A DNA stretch of 51,848 bases from Prorocentrum cordatum (Eukaryota; Sar; Dinophyceae; Prorocentrales; Prorocentraceae), in contig CAUYUJ010002706.1 of assembly GCA_963575745.1 (NCBI GenBank), positions 1 to 51,848 of the forward strand, read 5' to 3'. The translations under genes and the position numbers were made by a program. The notes below the pieces were generated by a model, which searched no databases, was not told where the DNA came from, and was given only the letters and a program-made list of their open reading frames with translations. Shown here in pieces: positions 31,430 through 40,988 of the stretch (positions are counted from its first letter, which is position 1; every line of letters starts with the position of its first letter).

Positions 31430-32085
31430 CGGGAATGCGAGGTTTGCATAATTTGCGAGGGCTCTCGTGGCCTCGGGGGCGCGAATCTCGGGTACTTTGC
31501 GAGGGGTCGTGGCCTCGGGTGTGCGAGTCTGGCGTCATTTCCAAGGGATCGTGTCCCCGGGGGCGCGAGCCTAATGGAAATATGAGGGATCGCAGCTTCG
31601 AGGGCGCGAGCCGTTTGTAATTTATAGGGAATCTTGGCCACAGGGGCGAGAACCTGGTGCCATTTATTTGGGATCGTCGCCTCGGGGGCGCGGATGTGGC
31701 CTCGGTGGCGCGGATCGCAGGTTTTTTACGATGGATTGCTGAGGGATCGTGGCCTCGGGGGCACGAGCCTGCTGTAATCTACCGGGGATCGTGGTTCCCT
31801 GGGGCGCGAATTCGGCGCAATTTGCGAGGGGTCGTCGCCTCGCTGGCGCGCATCTGGCTTAATGCCTCGGGGGCGCGAACCTAACGTATTTGTTCGAGGG
31901 ATCGTGGCCTCGAAGGCGTAAGTCTGGCGCGATTTAGGGGAGATCGTGTCCTCGGGAGCGCGAATGCATGTTGGTTTGATTGGGATCGTAGCCACGGGGC
32001 ATGAATCTGGGATGTTTTACGAGGGATCGTGGCTTGGAAGCGCGCGAACGTGCGGAAATCGTGTTTCGGGGGCGCGAATCTCGCG
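31430..32085 (+). repeat. 42-bp tandem minisatellite, ~15 copies
   Basis: The unit is about GAGGGATCGTGGCCTCGGGG followed by GCGCGAATCTGGCGTAATTTAC. The first two units at 31459 and 31501 are both 42 bp; later ones drift by 1-3 bp or are deleted. A short outlier block of the same family lies at 32470-32580. Confidence 0.9.
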
Positions 32086-32240
32086 TACAGTCAGCCCGCA
32101 TAGTATGGATGAAGGGTGGGCAACCTTCCCAGGGGTGCCGTTGCATCCTTGCCTCGTCGGCCCATCCTTGGCGACTTTCGCTGGCCAACCACGTTCGAAC
32201 AGCGTTAACATGGCCCTCCAAGGCTAGTGTATCCTTATCT
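32086..32240. mobile_element. TACAGTCA-family TIR element, copy 1 (right end degraded)
   Basis: TACAGTCAGCCCGCATAGTA start, CCTTCCCAGGGGTGCCGTTG, GCATCCTTGCCTCGTCGGCC, then CCTCCAAGGC...TATCCTTATC. It aligns throughout with 36336-36512 and 49396-49573, but lacks the last ~30 bp including the right terminal repeat. Confidence 0.85.
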
Positions 32241-32275
32241 TATGATGTTCCAACATGCTTTAGCGTTGACAACCA

Positions 32276-32396
32276 AAAGAATTTCGAGCACCAAGAAAGT
32301 ACCAAACCTTGCGGGTTTTTACGTGTCGGGCCCTGGGAGGCGATAATTACTCGTTCGACACTTTTTCGATACTTTTCTGGGTGCTCGAAATTCTTT
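32276..32396. mobile_element. 121-bp element with ~27-bp inverted ends
   Basis: AAAGAATTTCGAGCACCAAG at the left pairs with CTGGGTGCTCGAAATTCTTT at the right, and AAAGTAC pairs with the inner TACTTTT. The middle (CTTGCGGGTTTTTACGTGTC...) is not palindromic, so this looks like a small MITE-like element rather than a simple hairpin. Confidence 0.8.
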
Positions 32397-32469
32397 CTGG
32401 GACTTGGTCCCTGAGTACGATGGGAGCAACATCATCCTTACCGCGCATCCTTATGCTACGGGTTGGCTG

Positions 32470-32580
32470 CAATCTGCCAGAGGGATCGTGGCTTCGGGGG
32501 GATCATCGAGGGCATCGTGGCCTCGGAGGCCCGAGCCCGTCGTGTAAGTCACGAGGGATTGCTGCCTCGGGGGCGCGGGG
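32470..32580 (+). repeat. Outlying copies of the 42-bp minisatellite
   Basis: GAGGGATCGTGGCTTCGGGG and GAGGGATTGCTGCCTCGGGG units, separated from the main array by two inserted elements (32086 and 32276). Confidence 0.75.
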
Positions 32581-32719
32581 CTGCTGTGCTCTTAGGTGTC
32601 CTGGGGCCCTGGGGAACTTTGAGAACCCCACGGAGGAGAAGGTATACGGTCGGTTTTGTGCTCTCCTCTTGCTCGGACAATGACAAGTTACCGTAGGAAG
32701 CAAAGCATCTACTTACGAT

Positions 32720-32762
32720 GTTAGCCAGCCTGGGCCCCAAGCAGTATATTTCTAGCAACAAT
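32720..32762 (+). repeat. Composite-repeat leader, solo copy 4
   Basis: TTAGCCAGCCTGGGCCCCAA followed by GCAGTATATTTCTAGCAAC, matching the leader at 28752 (CAGTAATTTCTTGCAA). The 14-bp and 10-bp arrays are absent. Confidence 0.75.
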
Positions 32763-33120
32763 TGTTGTGCTCCTTCTCTGAGTGCGTTTGCGGAACGTCT
32801 TCGCTTCTCGTTGTGCTTGTTATGAGGTCGGATTTTCTGTTCTCTACTCTAACAGGCGGTGCAGCACTCGAGAGGTCATCACGTCCACATCTGCAACAAT
32901 GTCCGCACATTCGGGATACACGTCGCCTTCAGCGGCGGTCACACCAGCAGACTGGGCGGACCTCGAGAGCGACTTCTTGAAGCTCACATGCCTGTGACCG
33001 GGCTCTGGCCCCCCCGCGCCGCCCCTAAGGGGCCTGCCGGCCCGCCGGCCGGCGGACTCGCGCGTCTGCGTCTGCGTCTGCGTCACACCAGCAAATGAAC
33101 CAACACCAGTATTTAAGACG
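32763..33120 (+). other. Unassigned; 71-codon frame and GC hairpins
   Basis: The frame 32782-32997 ends with SAAVTPADWADLESDFLKLT and a stop. That end looks like ordinary protein, but I do not recognise it. Just after it, GCCCCTAAGGGGC and GCCGGCCCGCCGGCCGGC can fold (33015-33053), followed by GTCTGC repeats. A terminal exon is possible but unproven. Confidence 0.25.
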
Positions 33121-33181
33121 TGTCCTTAGAGGGAGGCCCCATGCGGTGCGAAGGGCCGTGGTCGCATGCGCTTTCGTCCAG

Positions 33182-33243
33182 ATTAGCTCCACCCCCCTGA
33201 TCGTCGATCGAGTTAGCTCCACCCCCTCGATCGTCGATCGAGG
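33182..33243 (+). repeat. Two-copy 30-bp tandem repeat
   Basis: TTAGCTCCACCCCCCTGATC and TTAGCTCCACCCCCTCGATC, each followed by GTCGATCGAG. Confidence 0.85.
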
Positions 33244-33669
33244 CATTTCCAGACCATTATCCACATATCGAGCATATGGGGAAGTACTGGCCCCACCGCA
33301 CGAGGCAGCCTGAGGGCCCGCACCGTGTGGAGGTAGTCCGATCGCCCGTGGTGCAGGTCAGAAGCACAAGCAATGCTGCAGCTCGGACCGAGGGCTCGAC
33401 TGAGCCTGGGTGGGCAAGGTCCCTCAGAACTGCGTCGAAGCCATAGCTCCCTGGCAACATTTGTGGAGTCCAGCCGGATCATCGCCCATTCACGCTTGCG
33501 AAGTCGCCAGTCTTCTCGCTCAGAGCCCGCCAGAGCCACTAAGGCCTCAAGTTTCCTCCTCTTCCTCCTCCTTCATGTCGCCAAATTCCAAAGCACACCC
33601 CAGCCGAATCTCCTTGGGCGGCCTGGCACGCGAGACAACTCCGTCACATGTAGAAACACCTCGAGTCCA
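33244..33669. other. Unassigned sequence
   Basis: No gene recognised. Frames of 100-128 codons are open on both strands and run into the TCC tract. Confidence 0.4.
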
Positions 33670-33750
33670 ACAAGTGTTGTTCCTCCTCTTCCTCCTCTTC
33701 CTCCTCCTCTTCCTCCTCCTCCTCCTCCTCCTCCTCCTCCTCCTCCTCTA
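33670..33750. repeat. (TCC)n microsatellite
   Basis: TCC and TTCC units on the + strand. Confidence 0.95.
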
Positions 33751-33762
33751 GTTTTCTGACTC

Positions 33763-34119
33763 ATGCAGAACGTTAGTGCGCATCATGCCGATGCACGATC
33801 ACCGCCGCACTCGCCGCATCACAGTTTCCTGAGCGACACACCACCGCTCGCGCATTCCAGATGTATCGCAGCCAGCCTGACGAAGCGTTGCGTCGGGTCA
33901 GCACGCGCCTTCTACGATACAGCACAGCGGAGCGGCATCCTGATGAGCACCTTGCTTGACAACTTTGGCGTGGACCCGTCGAAGCACAGCAAAACTCACA
34001 CCCCCTGCAAGACCCACTCCACAATGATGCTTAAACGCATTCGCCAAGATCTGACGGGACACAACCTCTTCCGGGATCTGGCATGCATGTCGGAGTACCC
34101 CGGCGAGCGGGTGCACTAG
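33763..34119 (+). CDS. Uncertain 118-codon reading frame
   Basis: It starts MQNVSAHHADARSPPHSPHH, and its second half (FYDTAQRSGILMSTLLDNFG, then RIRQDLTGHNLFRDLACMSE) has the composition of a helical soluble protein rather than a repeat. No domain is recognised. The open frame may begin only where the TCC repeat ends. It could be an exon of an unrecognised gene or a decayed coding region. Confidence 0.25.
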   Translation: MQNVSAHHADARSPPHSPHHSFLSDTPPLAHSRCIAASLTKRCVGSARAFYDTAQRSGILMSTLLDNFGVDPSKHSKTHTPCKTHSTMMLKRIRQDLTGHNLFRDLACMSEYPGERVH

Positions 34120-36335
34120 GAGCCCAACCCAAATCCGACAGCTTCGTAGCCATTGCAGCATCTCAACCCCTGACACATCGCCGGCGATCCGCAGGCGGGA
34201 CGTCGAGCAGCCTGTCGCTGATTTGGGGTCCTGCCCTGCCAACACCGCGCCGACAACCGGGAGAGAGAGGGAATGCCGGACGGAGACCGGGGCTTCTCAT
34301 TGCTCGCGTCTGAGGCGATACGCGGGGTCGTCTTCATACGGAGGCCCAGAAGCCAGCAACACCCACGTGTAAGCATCAGACGACCAGTGCCCAGAACGCT
34401 TAGCAGCCGAGGTCAGAAGTGCTAGAACTGCAGAAGGGAGCAGACCGATGACTCTGTGGCGCCAAGCCCCCCACCCTCAGGAATCCAGCTTGGACAGCTT
34501 CTGATGTCGGCCGCGCGAGAGGGCCATTTATTGCCGCCTGCAGGTCCTTCGGAAGCGCAGTGCGGCTTCGAAGCCTAACTTTTCAAGCTCACCCGCGTCT
34601 TCCTGTGGCAGGCATAGCGCCCAAATCCTTCGCAGCCAGCGCATAGGTACACGAAGGCGCCGAAACTCCTTTGCAATTTAGTGGCCGATCTCGCCGGAAG
34701 AAGTCACCGCCGTGGATTATACGGAAATTTTACAGCCAATGGACATCAGGTCCCGAAAATTGCAAAGCAGCTTGGGACGCAGCAGACAGGATATGTTTAC
34801 ATACGCCTTGTGTGTACTGCTTGATGTCATCTGTATGCGCGACATTACAGGGGCATGCGGGATAGGATGCTGCGCACAACGGACGTGTCACGCGTTATGA
34901 AATATCACAGTACTTTGACCAGCGGCATCGACTGCGTACCTCAAGCAAGAACGACCACGCCCGCGGGGATTACAGCCGAGAATGTGTCCTCAACCTCCAG
35001 GATGCGCGGGCGCGCGTGGATGAGTATGACAAGATACACCATGTGCTACGGACACTCCGCTTTCAGCGCAAGCTTCCCTGAAAGGTTGACGACTACGCAA
35101 TCGAGTACTCCTGATGTATTCCTATGCGCGTTCAAGGATTCGATTCCCACACATCGCGAAGCTTGACCACACAGTACATGCAATAACGTCTGTTGCAAAC
35201 CAGACGAGCCTTTGATAGCACTATCCCAGATACCAGTGTGCGATGCCGGCCACTCGTCCATCGTTCTGCCCTGCACGCGGCACTATACATAGTGCAGACA
35301 CGGACGTCTAGAGACGGCGCGCTCACCTGGCTCGCTCTCGGGCAGCATGGCCATGCGATTCAGCGTGCATTGCGCGGGGAATGCGAGCTCTCGCTGGACT
35401 CGGCGAAAGATTTCCACCATCCCCTTCTAACGCCCGCAGTCGCCAGCAGGCAATGTCAGCCGTAGCCGAGGAGGCCAGTGATCCACGCCGAGCGCCGTCG
35501 CGGCAGACAGGCAACGGCACGCCTGGACCGGGCCACGGACCGCACAGCCAGGAGTCTCCCAAATTGTTGGCTGAGTTGAGGCCCGAAGATCCTCGCTGAC
35601 ATCATTCAGAAGTTCCCGCTACGACGCCGCGGGAGTCCACCAAGAGCCTGCAGCTGAACGCGATGATCCATCCTATCCCTTGGAGCCCGCTGGCTCCCAA
35701 CAGATCCCCGAACGTACGGGACCACGCCGCGGTCCTCGGACTTGAGCCGCTTGTGCACCTCAGGGCCCCCGCGAAGCGCGCAGCCGTTCTCGCGTGCCAG
35801 ACGCACTCGCGGTCCTGACCTTAGTCTTGGCTGCACGGCAAGCACCTGAGGGTCGATCCACGTGCTCGTGATCCGCCTCCGCGTCAAAGGACAAGCACGA
35901 GAGTGCAGACGACCAGCGCCGCGCCCCAGAGGGCGCGTCGAGCGGTTCGAGACGAGAACGTCTGGGTGGCCAGGCCAGCCAGTGGGCTCCAGAGCCGAGC
36001 CGCGTGCCCTCCCGAAGTCCCCGAACAGCAGGCCCAGGGATCGCACGAGCGAGCGTCTGACAGGGGCCAGGGCCAGGAACACGGGCACGACGATGACTGC
36101 CTCAAGGCTCCTCGCTGTCGATGGGATCCCGTGGACCTCCAGAGCCCCAAGCCCCGTCCAGGCACCTCGTCGGGCAAAATCGCCTCGCAAGCACGAGACG
36201 GGCATGCGTGCTGGGCAGCGCGAGCCACACATCACGAGCTCCCATTGCCGGCCGTAGCAGAGGCGACCCCTTTGCCATCGGGGGGAACACAACACAGAGG
36301 CGACGTTCGAGTTGCGGGGCGGTAAAGCAAGCGGC
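34120..36335. other. 2.2 kb of non-repetitive sequence, no gene assigned
   Basis: This is the longest repeat-poor stretch outside the retroelement. Frames of 60-229 codons are open on both strands. The longest is on the minus strand (35606-36295, Arg-rich, with VIVVPVFLALAP as its only hydrophobic run). On the + strand, frame pieces such as DMFTYALCVLLDVICMRDIT (34793) and LNLQDARARVDEYDKI (34994) look protein-like but are cut by stops. I suspect decayed coding DNA, possibly of a mobile element, and cannot name it. Confidence 0.3.
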
Positions 36336-36512
36336 TACAGTCAACCCGCATGGCAAGGACGGGCCAGCTTCCCCAGGGTATCCTTGAATCCTTGCCTCCT
36401 CGGCCCACCCTTTGCCACTCTTGTTGGCCGCGCCCCGCTCGAGAAGCCCCGAAGCTGCCTTCCAAGGCCCCTGCATCCTCATCGCGCGTCCTGATGTTAC
36501 GGGTCGGCCGTA
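36336..36512. mobile_element. TACAGTCA-family TIR element, copy 2
   Basis: TACAGTCAACCCGCATGGCA at the left; GATGTTACGGGTCGGCCGTA at the right. The interior aligns with copies 1 and 3 (CTTCCCCAGGGTATCCTTGA, CTTGCCTCCTCGGCCCACCC, CCTTCCAAGGCCCCTGCATC). Confidence 0.9.
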
Positions 36513-37252
36513 CGCAGCGGGGTTTCTTAGAGGGCCTGGTGGGACAGCCAGGGAAGGCGAGATCGCACGGCAGCGCTGGGCACTGCCCTCCTGGGCGGGC
36601 GCCCTCGGGACGGTCGGAGCCCCCCAACGATACGGGTTGACCCTGGAGGACTGCAGCCAGTGGCGCGAGCCCGATCGCGCGGCGGGGGGGGCCATCGACG
36701 GGGCCCGACGCTGGGCGTGCCCGCGCTCGCCGCGGCACCACCCGGGTGGCCTGGTCGCGTGAGCAGCAGTGGCGCGTGCGCGCGCGCGCAGAGAGGAAGC
36801 CCTGGACCGGTGGCTCAGAGATGGGGTCCTGAGGGGTGGGGCCCTAAGGACGAGGTGCCTCAAGCAACGTCAATCCACCCTTGCATCCCTTCCTGCCCTT
36901 AGGGGCCGCCCATCCCTCAGGGCCCCATCTTTGACCCACCGACAGGACTCCTTCGCCGGAGCTGGGCGAATCTGTACAATAGAATCCGTGGCAAACCGTG
37001 GCGCGCCCTGGATTCGAGCCACGCGGTGAAGACTTCCGAAGGCAGTGGGCAGATCATAATGCACGCCGGCGTCTGGCAGGTCTTTCCGGTAATGCCATCG
37101 CGTCTGAGTCGGATCCGTTTGAGCACGAGTTGCCCTGCACTGGACTCCAGAGCCGCCTGGCGACAGGGCAAGTACACAAGCACTGCAAGCGACATGCGTT
37201 GCTTCAATAGCCAGGGGTGAGGCGAGAGGAAAGAGGGGGAACGGGGAGGAGG
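36513..37252. other. Unassigned GC-rich sequence
   Basis: CG-rich with a (CG)n-like run near 36776-36792. No domain recognised in the open frames. Confidence 0.4.
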
Positions 37253-37315
37253 AACGGGGAGGAGGAGGGGGAGGAGGAGGAGGAGGAGGAGGAGGAGGAG
37301 GAGGAGGAGGAGGAG
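37253..37315. repeat. (GGA)n microsatellite
   Basis: GGA triplets on the + strand. Confidence 0.95.
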
Positions 37316-37559
37316 GGAAACTGGATGAAGGACGCGGGCAGAGGACACGAAAGGGGGGACGGGAGGAAGCAGAGGGGAGGACGCCAGCGCGCATCCGTTG
37401 ACGGGATGACGACAAGCCCCGTTGGTCACGCGCTGGCGTGCATCCCAGGCGGTGCGCTGTGGCGTCGGCTTGTGGCTGGCCCAGCGCAAGGAGGACTCGA
37501 GCGTGCTGCGAGCTGTGCAGGAGGGCCTCGGCGACGAGGGCGCCATCCTCAGCTGCGCC

Positions 37560-37935
37560 GCGTGCCCCGCGGGACTCCTCGGCCCTTCATCCCCCGCCAC
37601 CCTTTCCCCCTGGCCATCCCTTCCATGCCCGCCCGTTCCTCATGCAGAGCTCCCTGCCTTCCTTGCCCCCTCCCCTTTCTCTGCCCTCCCCTGCCCTTCT
37701 CTGCCCTCCTCCCGTCGTGTTCTTTCCTCTCCTCCGCTCCCCTCGTCCTCCCCCTCCCCCCCCTCCCCCTCCCCCTCCTTATCTCCCTCCCCAATTGGGG
37801 GGAAGCGCCCTCGGAGTACGGGACCTCTCGCCCATTGCGGGCTCCATGGGCCCTCTTCCTCCTCCCAGCTCCTCCTCCTGCTCCCCCTCTCGCTCCTCCT
37901 CCTCCTCCTCCTCCTCCTCGTTCTGCGAGTTCCCC
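37560..37935. repeat. Pyrimidine-rich CCT/CCCT tract
   Basis: Irregular CCT, TCC and CCCTCCC words. Long Pro/Ser/Leu frames here (and their minus-strand shadows up to 490 codons) are composition artefacts. Confidence 0.75.
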
Positions 37936-38360
37936 TTTCATCTCTCTCTGGCGTCCGATTGCCACGGTCCGCCCTGCTCGGCGTCGAGGCAGACGACGAG
38001 GTCGCGGGAGGCCGGCGGCGAGGCCCTGGCAGAGGGGCCCTGCCGCGAGTGGGCGCCCCGCGGGCGCCCCGCGTGCTGGACGCGCGTGCCCAGGTGCCGC
38101 CGCGTGGCCGCCCGCGGGCGCCTCGTGGCCGTGCCGTGGTTTCGCCGCGCTGCCGCCCGCCGGCGCTTCGTGGGCGCGCCGAAGCTCCGCCGCGCCGTCG
38201 CCCGCGAGCGCCCGTGGGAGCCTCCTGCGCGCTCGGTGTGTTTGGTTTGGTTCGTCGTTGTGCCTCCCGGCGCCCGCTTGGTGCCCGGCCGGTGCCCGGT
38301 CGGTGCCGGGGTCGTGGGCGCCTCCTGGACGCACAGCAGCCGAGCTGCCTCTTGGTGCCC
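37936..38360 (+). repeat. GC-rich GTGGGCGCC/CGTGGCCGCC degenerate repeat
   Basis: GTGGGCGCCCCGCGGGCGCC, CGTGGCCGCCCGCGGGCGCC and similar. It grades into the GTGGGCGCCTCGTG-type minisatellite interrupted at 38361. Confidence 0.65.
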
Positions 38361-38364
38361 AGTT

Positions 38365-38538
38365 GAGCGATGCAAAAAACGGGTTCGATTGCGCCGACAT
38401 TGGCGCGTAAGCTGCCCGCGTAAGGTCGCGTGTAAGCGACCTCGCTTCCAGCTTAGCGTGCCGCGCCGCCGACCTGCGTAAGCCGCCGCGTAAGGTCGCT
38501 GCGTCATTTCGCGTAAGACCCGTTTTTGATCGTCGCTC
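38365..38538. mobile_element. 174-bp TIR element with AGTT target-site duplication
   Basis: The left end GAGCGATGCAAAAAACGGGT is inverted at the right end (ACCCGTTTTTGATCGTCGCTC). AGTT flanks both ends (38361-38364, 38539-38542). Joining the flanks gives GTGCCCAGTTGGTGC, the local minisatellite sequence (compare GTGCCCAGTTGGTACCC at 38687), so the empty site is visible. The interior has five CGTAAG or TGTAAG words and an AGCGACC/GGTCGCT pair. Non-coding. Confidence 0.92.
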
Positions 38539-38542
38539 AGTT

Positions 38543-38820
38543 GGTGCTCGGTCGTGGTTGTCTCGTGGGCGCCTCGTGTGCTGCATTGGCTTGTCGAGGG
38601 GTCTCCTGGTGCCCGGCTGGTGCTTGGTCGTGGGCGCCTCGTGGGCGCCTCGTGTGCTGCGTTTGCTCGTCGAGGTCTCTCCCTGGTGCCCAGTTGGTAC
38701 CCAGTTGGACGCACAGCAGCGGTGGCTTCTCCTCGTGCCCAGAGTTGGTTGGTGCTTGGTCGTGGGCGCCTCGTGTGCCGCATGGGCTCGTCGAGGCTTC
38801 TCCTGCTGGAAGCTTGGACA
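38543..38820 (+). repeat. GTGGGCGCCTCGTG minisatellite, ~65-130-bp higher-order units
   Basis: GTCGTGGGCGCCTCGTGTGC, TGCTGCATTGGCTTGTCGAG and CTGGTGCCCGGCTGGTGCTT recur as a composite. The same composite appears at about 40570-40860. Confidence 0.85.
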
Positions 38821-38828
38821 TGGGCACC

Positions 38829-38990
38829 AACACCAACACCAGGGGTTGCCTCCACGGAAGGAAGATGATCCTGGATTCTGGTGTCGGTGGTAGTCTTTCG
38901 GCCACCTAGAATGCTGGATATTACCACCATCGCCGAGATCGGGATCACCTTTTTTCGGTGGAAGCACGCCGCCGATATTGGTGTTGGTGT
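38829..38990. mobile_element. 162-bp imperfect palindrome (foldback element)
   Basis: ACACCAACACCA at the left pairs with TGGTGTTGGTGT at the right. TGCCTCCACGGAAGGAAGAT / GATCC pairs with GGATCACCTTTTTTCGGTGG / AAGCA, and GGTGGTA with TACCACC. About 75% of arm positions pair. Confidence 0.7.
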
Positions 38991-39164
38991 CAATCAGGAG
39001 GGGAGAAACACACAGACACAATTAATCGTCGATTCCCCACAAGACATTGAACATATGGGAAGTGTGGGGGGAAGACGAAAATCAAAAAACATGAAATTAT
39101 CTTGGCGAAGGGCCCAACCACATGCAGTTGTGGGTACCGCAATTGTGAATATCTTCTTCGGTGA

Positions 39165-39968
39165 AGCTCCCTATGGGGCCACGAAGCGCTGCACTGGGTG
39201 GGGGGAACGCATGCGGGCGGTAGTAGTGGGGCCGTCTGTGGAGCTCCCTATCTTGTGGGGCCCACGAAATGCCAAATTGGGTGTGTGGGACGCATGCGGG
39301 CGGTCCCGTTGGGGGCTTCGGTGGAGCTCCCTTTGGGGTTATGAAGCGCTGTATTGGGTGGTTGCAAATGCCAAATTGGGCTTTCGGGACGCATGCGGGC
39401 TGTCCCACTGGGGGCTTCGGTGGAGCTCACTATGGGGCCACGAAGCGCTGTACTGGGTGGGTGAAAATGCTACAGTGGGCGTGTGGAACGCAAGCGGGCG
39501 GTTCCACTGGGGGCTTCGGTGGAGCTCCCTGTGGGGCTACGAAACGCTGTACTGGGCGGGTGAAAATGCCACATTGGGTTTCCGGGGCGCATGCGGACGG
39601 TCACGCTTGGGGCTTCGGTGGGGCACCCTATGGGGCCACGAAGCGCTGTACCGGGTGGGTGAAAATGCCAAATTGGGTTTTCGGGACGCATGCGGACGGT
39701 CCCACTGGGGGCTTCGGTGGGGCTCCTTATTGTGTCACGAAGCGTTGTACTGGGTGGGTGAAAATGCCAAAGAGGGTTTTCGGGACGCATGCAGACGGTG
39801 GCACTGGGTCCTTCGGTGGAGCTCACTATGGGGCCACGAAACGTTGTACTGGGTGGGTGAAAATACCGAATTGGGCTTCCAGGGCGCATGCGGACGGTCC
39901 CACTGGGGGCTTCGGTGGAGCTCCCTATGGGGCCCCGAAGCGGTGTAGTGGGTGGGTGAAAATGCCAA

Positions 39969-40010
<42 letters not shown>

Positions 40011-40400
40011 TGTGTGTGTGTGTGGGACGCATGCGGACGGCGGAACTGGGGCCTTCGGTGGAGCTCCCGATGGGGCCAACAAATGTTGCACTGGGTGGGT
40101 GAAAATGCCGAATTGGGTTTTCGGGACGCATGCGCACGGTCCCATCGGGGTATTCGGTGGAGGTCTTTTTAGGGCCACGAAGCGCTGTACTGGGTGGGTG
40201 AAAATGCCACATTGGAATTCCGGAGCGCATGCGGTCAGTGGCACTGGGGCCTTCGGTGGAGATCACTATGGGGCCACGAAGCGTGTGAGGGGTGTGCCAA
40301 ATCGGGTTTTCGGGACGCATGCGGACGGTCCCCCTGGGGGCTTCGGTGGAGCTCCCTATGGGGCCACGATGCGCTGTACTGGGTGGGTGAAACGCAGGGA
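39165..40400 (+). repeat. 99-bp tandem minisatellite, ~12 copies
   Basis: The anchor GGGCTTCGGTGGAGCTC-like word lies at 39412, 39511, 39610 and 39709, exact 99-bp steps. Later copies to 40400 are less regular and one carries (TG)n. Ninety-nine bp is 33 codons, so three frames stay open and show 33-residue repeats (for example TKRCTGWVKMPNWVFGTHAD in one, HEALYWVGENAKLGFRDACG in another). With several frames equally open I favour a non-coding minisatellite. Confidence 0.93.
39969..40022. repeat. (TG)n dinucleotide run inside the 99-bp array
   Basis: TGTGTGTG with one GAG interruption, replacing part of one 99-bp unit. Confidence 0.97.
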
Positions 40401-40424
40401 GGAGGGAGGAGGGGGGATGAGGGG

Positions 40425-40503
40425 GAGGGAGGAGGAGGGAGGGAGGAACGCGGGGCGCTGCCTCTTCAAAACGAGGACCCAACACCACAGGATGGTTGGG
40501 ATA
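40425..40503 (+). repeat. Dispersed repeat C, copy 2
   Basis: ACGCGGGGCGCTGCCTCTTC, then GGACCCAACACCACAGGA and GGTTGGGA. It matches 26255-26335. Confidence 0.85.
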
Positions 40504-40533
40504 TCTATCTATATATATATATATATATATATG
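40500..40533. repeat. (TA)n microsatellite
   Basis: TATCTATCTATATATATATA and on. Confidence 0.95.
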
Positions 40534-40569
40534 GGACTCCTAAGATTTGTGTGTATTCATTTGTTTGTC

Positions 40570-40860
40570 AAGCCTCCGATCCTGGTGCCCAGAGTCGGTG
40601 CTCGGCCGTGAGCGCCTCGGGCGCCTCCCGTGCGCCAAGGGGGCAGGTCATTCCGAGGCTTCGCGGCGGGTGGTGCCCAGAAGTGGTGCTTGGTGCTTGG
40701 GCGCCTCGTGGGCGCCTCGTGTGCTGCACTGGCTCGTCCAGGCTACTCCTGGTGCCCATCGCTGGTGCTCGGCCGTGGGCGCCTCGCGGGGGCGCCTCCC
40801 GTGCGCAAAGGGGGGCAGGTCCTTCCGAGGCCTCGCGGCGGGTGGCGGCCGCCCCGCGTG
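40570..40860 (+). repeat. GTGGGCGCCTCGTG minisatellite, second block
   Basis: GGGCGCCTCGTGGGCGCCTC, GTGTGCTGCACTGGCTCGTC and TCCTGGTGCCCATCGCTGGT follow the same higher-order pattern as 38543-38820. There is also a direct repeat of GGGGCAGGTCNTTCCGAGG at about 40640 and 40811. Confidence 0.8.
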
Positions 40861-40879
40861 GGCGCGCCTCGCTAGTGGT

Positions 40880-40988
40880 GGGGGCCCAGAGGATATACAC
40901 CACCACCACGTCGATTCCTCCTCTCTCCTCTTTCCAGCAAGAGGGAGGGGGGGAGGGAGGAGGTGGTGGTGTATATTTTTGGGCCCCC
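40880..40988. mobile_element. 109-bp element with 27-bp inverted ends
   Basis: The left end GGGGGCCCAGAGGATATACA / CCACCACC is inverted at the right end GGTGGTGGTGTATATTTTTG / GGCCCCC, with about 3 mismatches. The centre is CCTCCTCTCTCC against GGAGGGGGGGAGGG, also largely complementary. Confidence 0.85.

Noticed and set aside
35606-36295. Minus-strand 229-codon frame as a gene
   Set aside because: Arg-rich with no domain, other frames over the same stretch are also open, and it is GC-rich. Kept only as part of the unassigned 2.2-kb block.
36998-37020. GGATTCGAGCC as a tRNA T-arm
   Set aside because: No matching acceptor, D-arm or anticodon stem within range.
37549-39021. 490-codon minus-strand frame
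   Set aside because: Crosses a CT-rich tract, two minisatellites and two inserted TIR elements; composition artefact.
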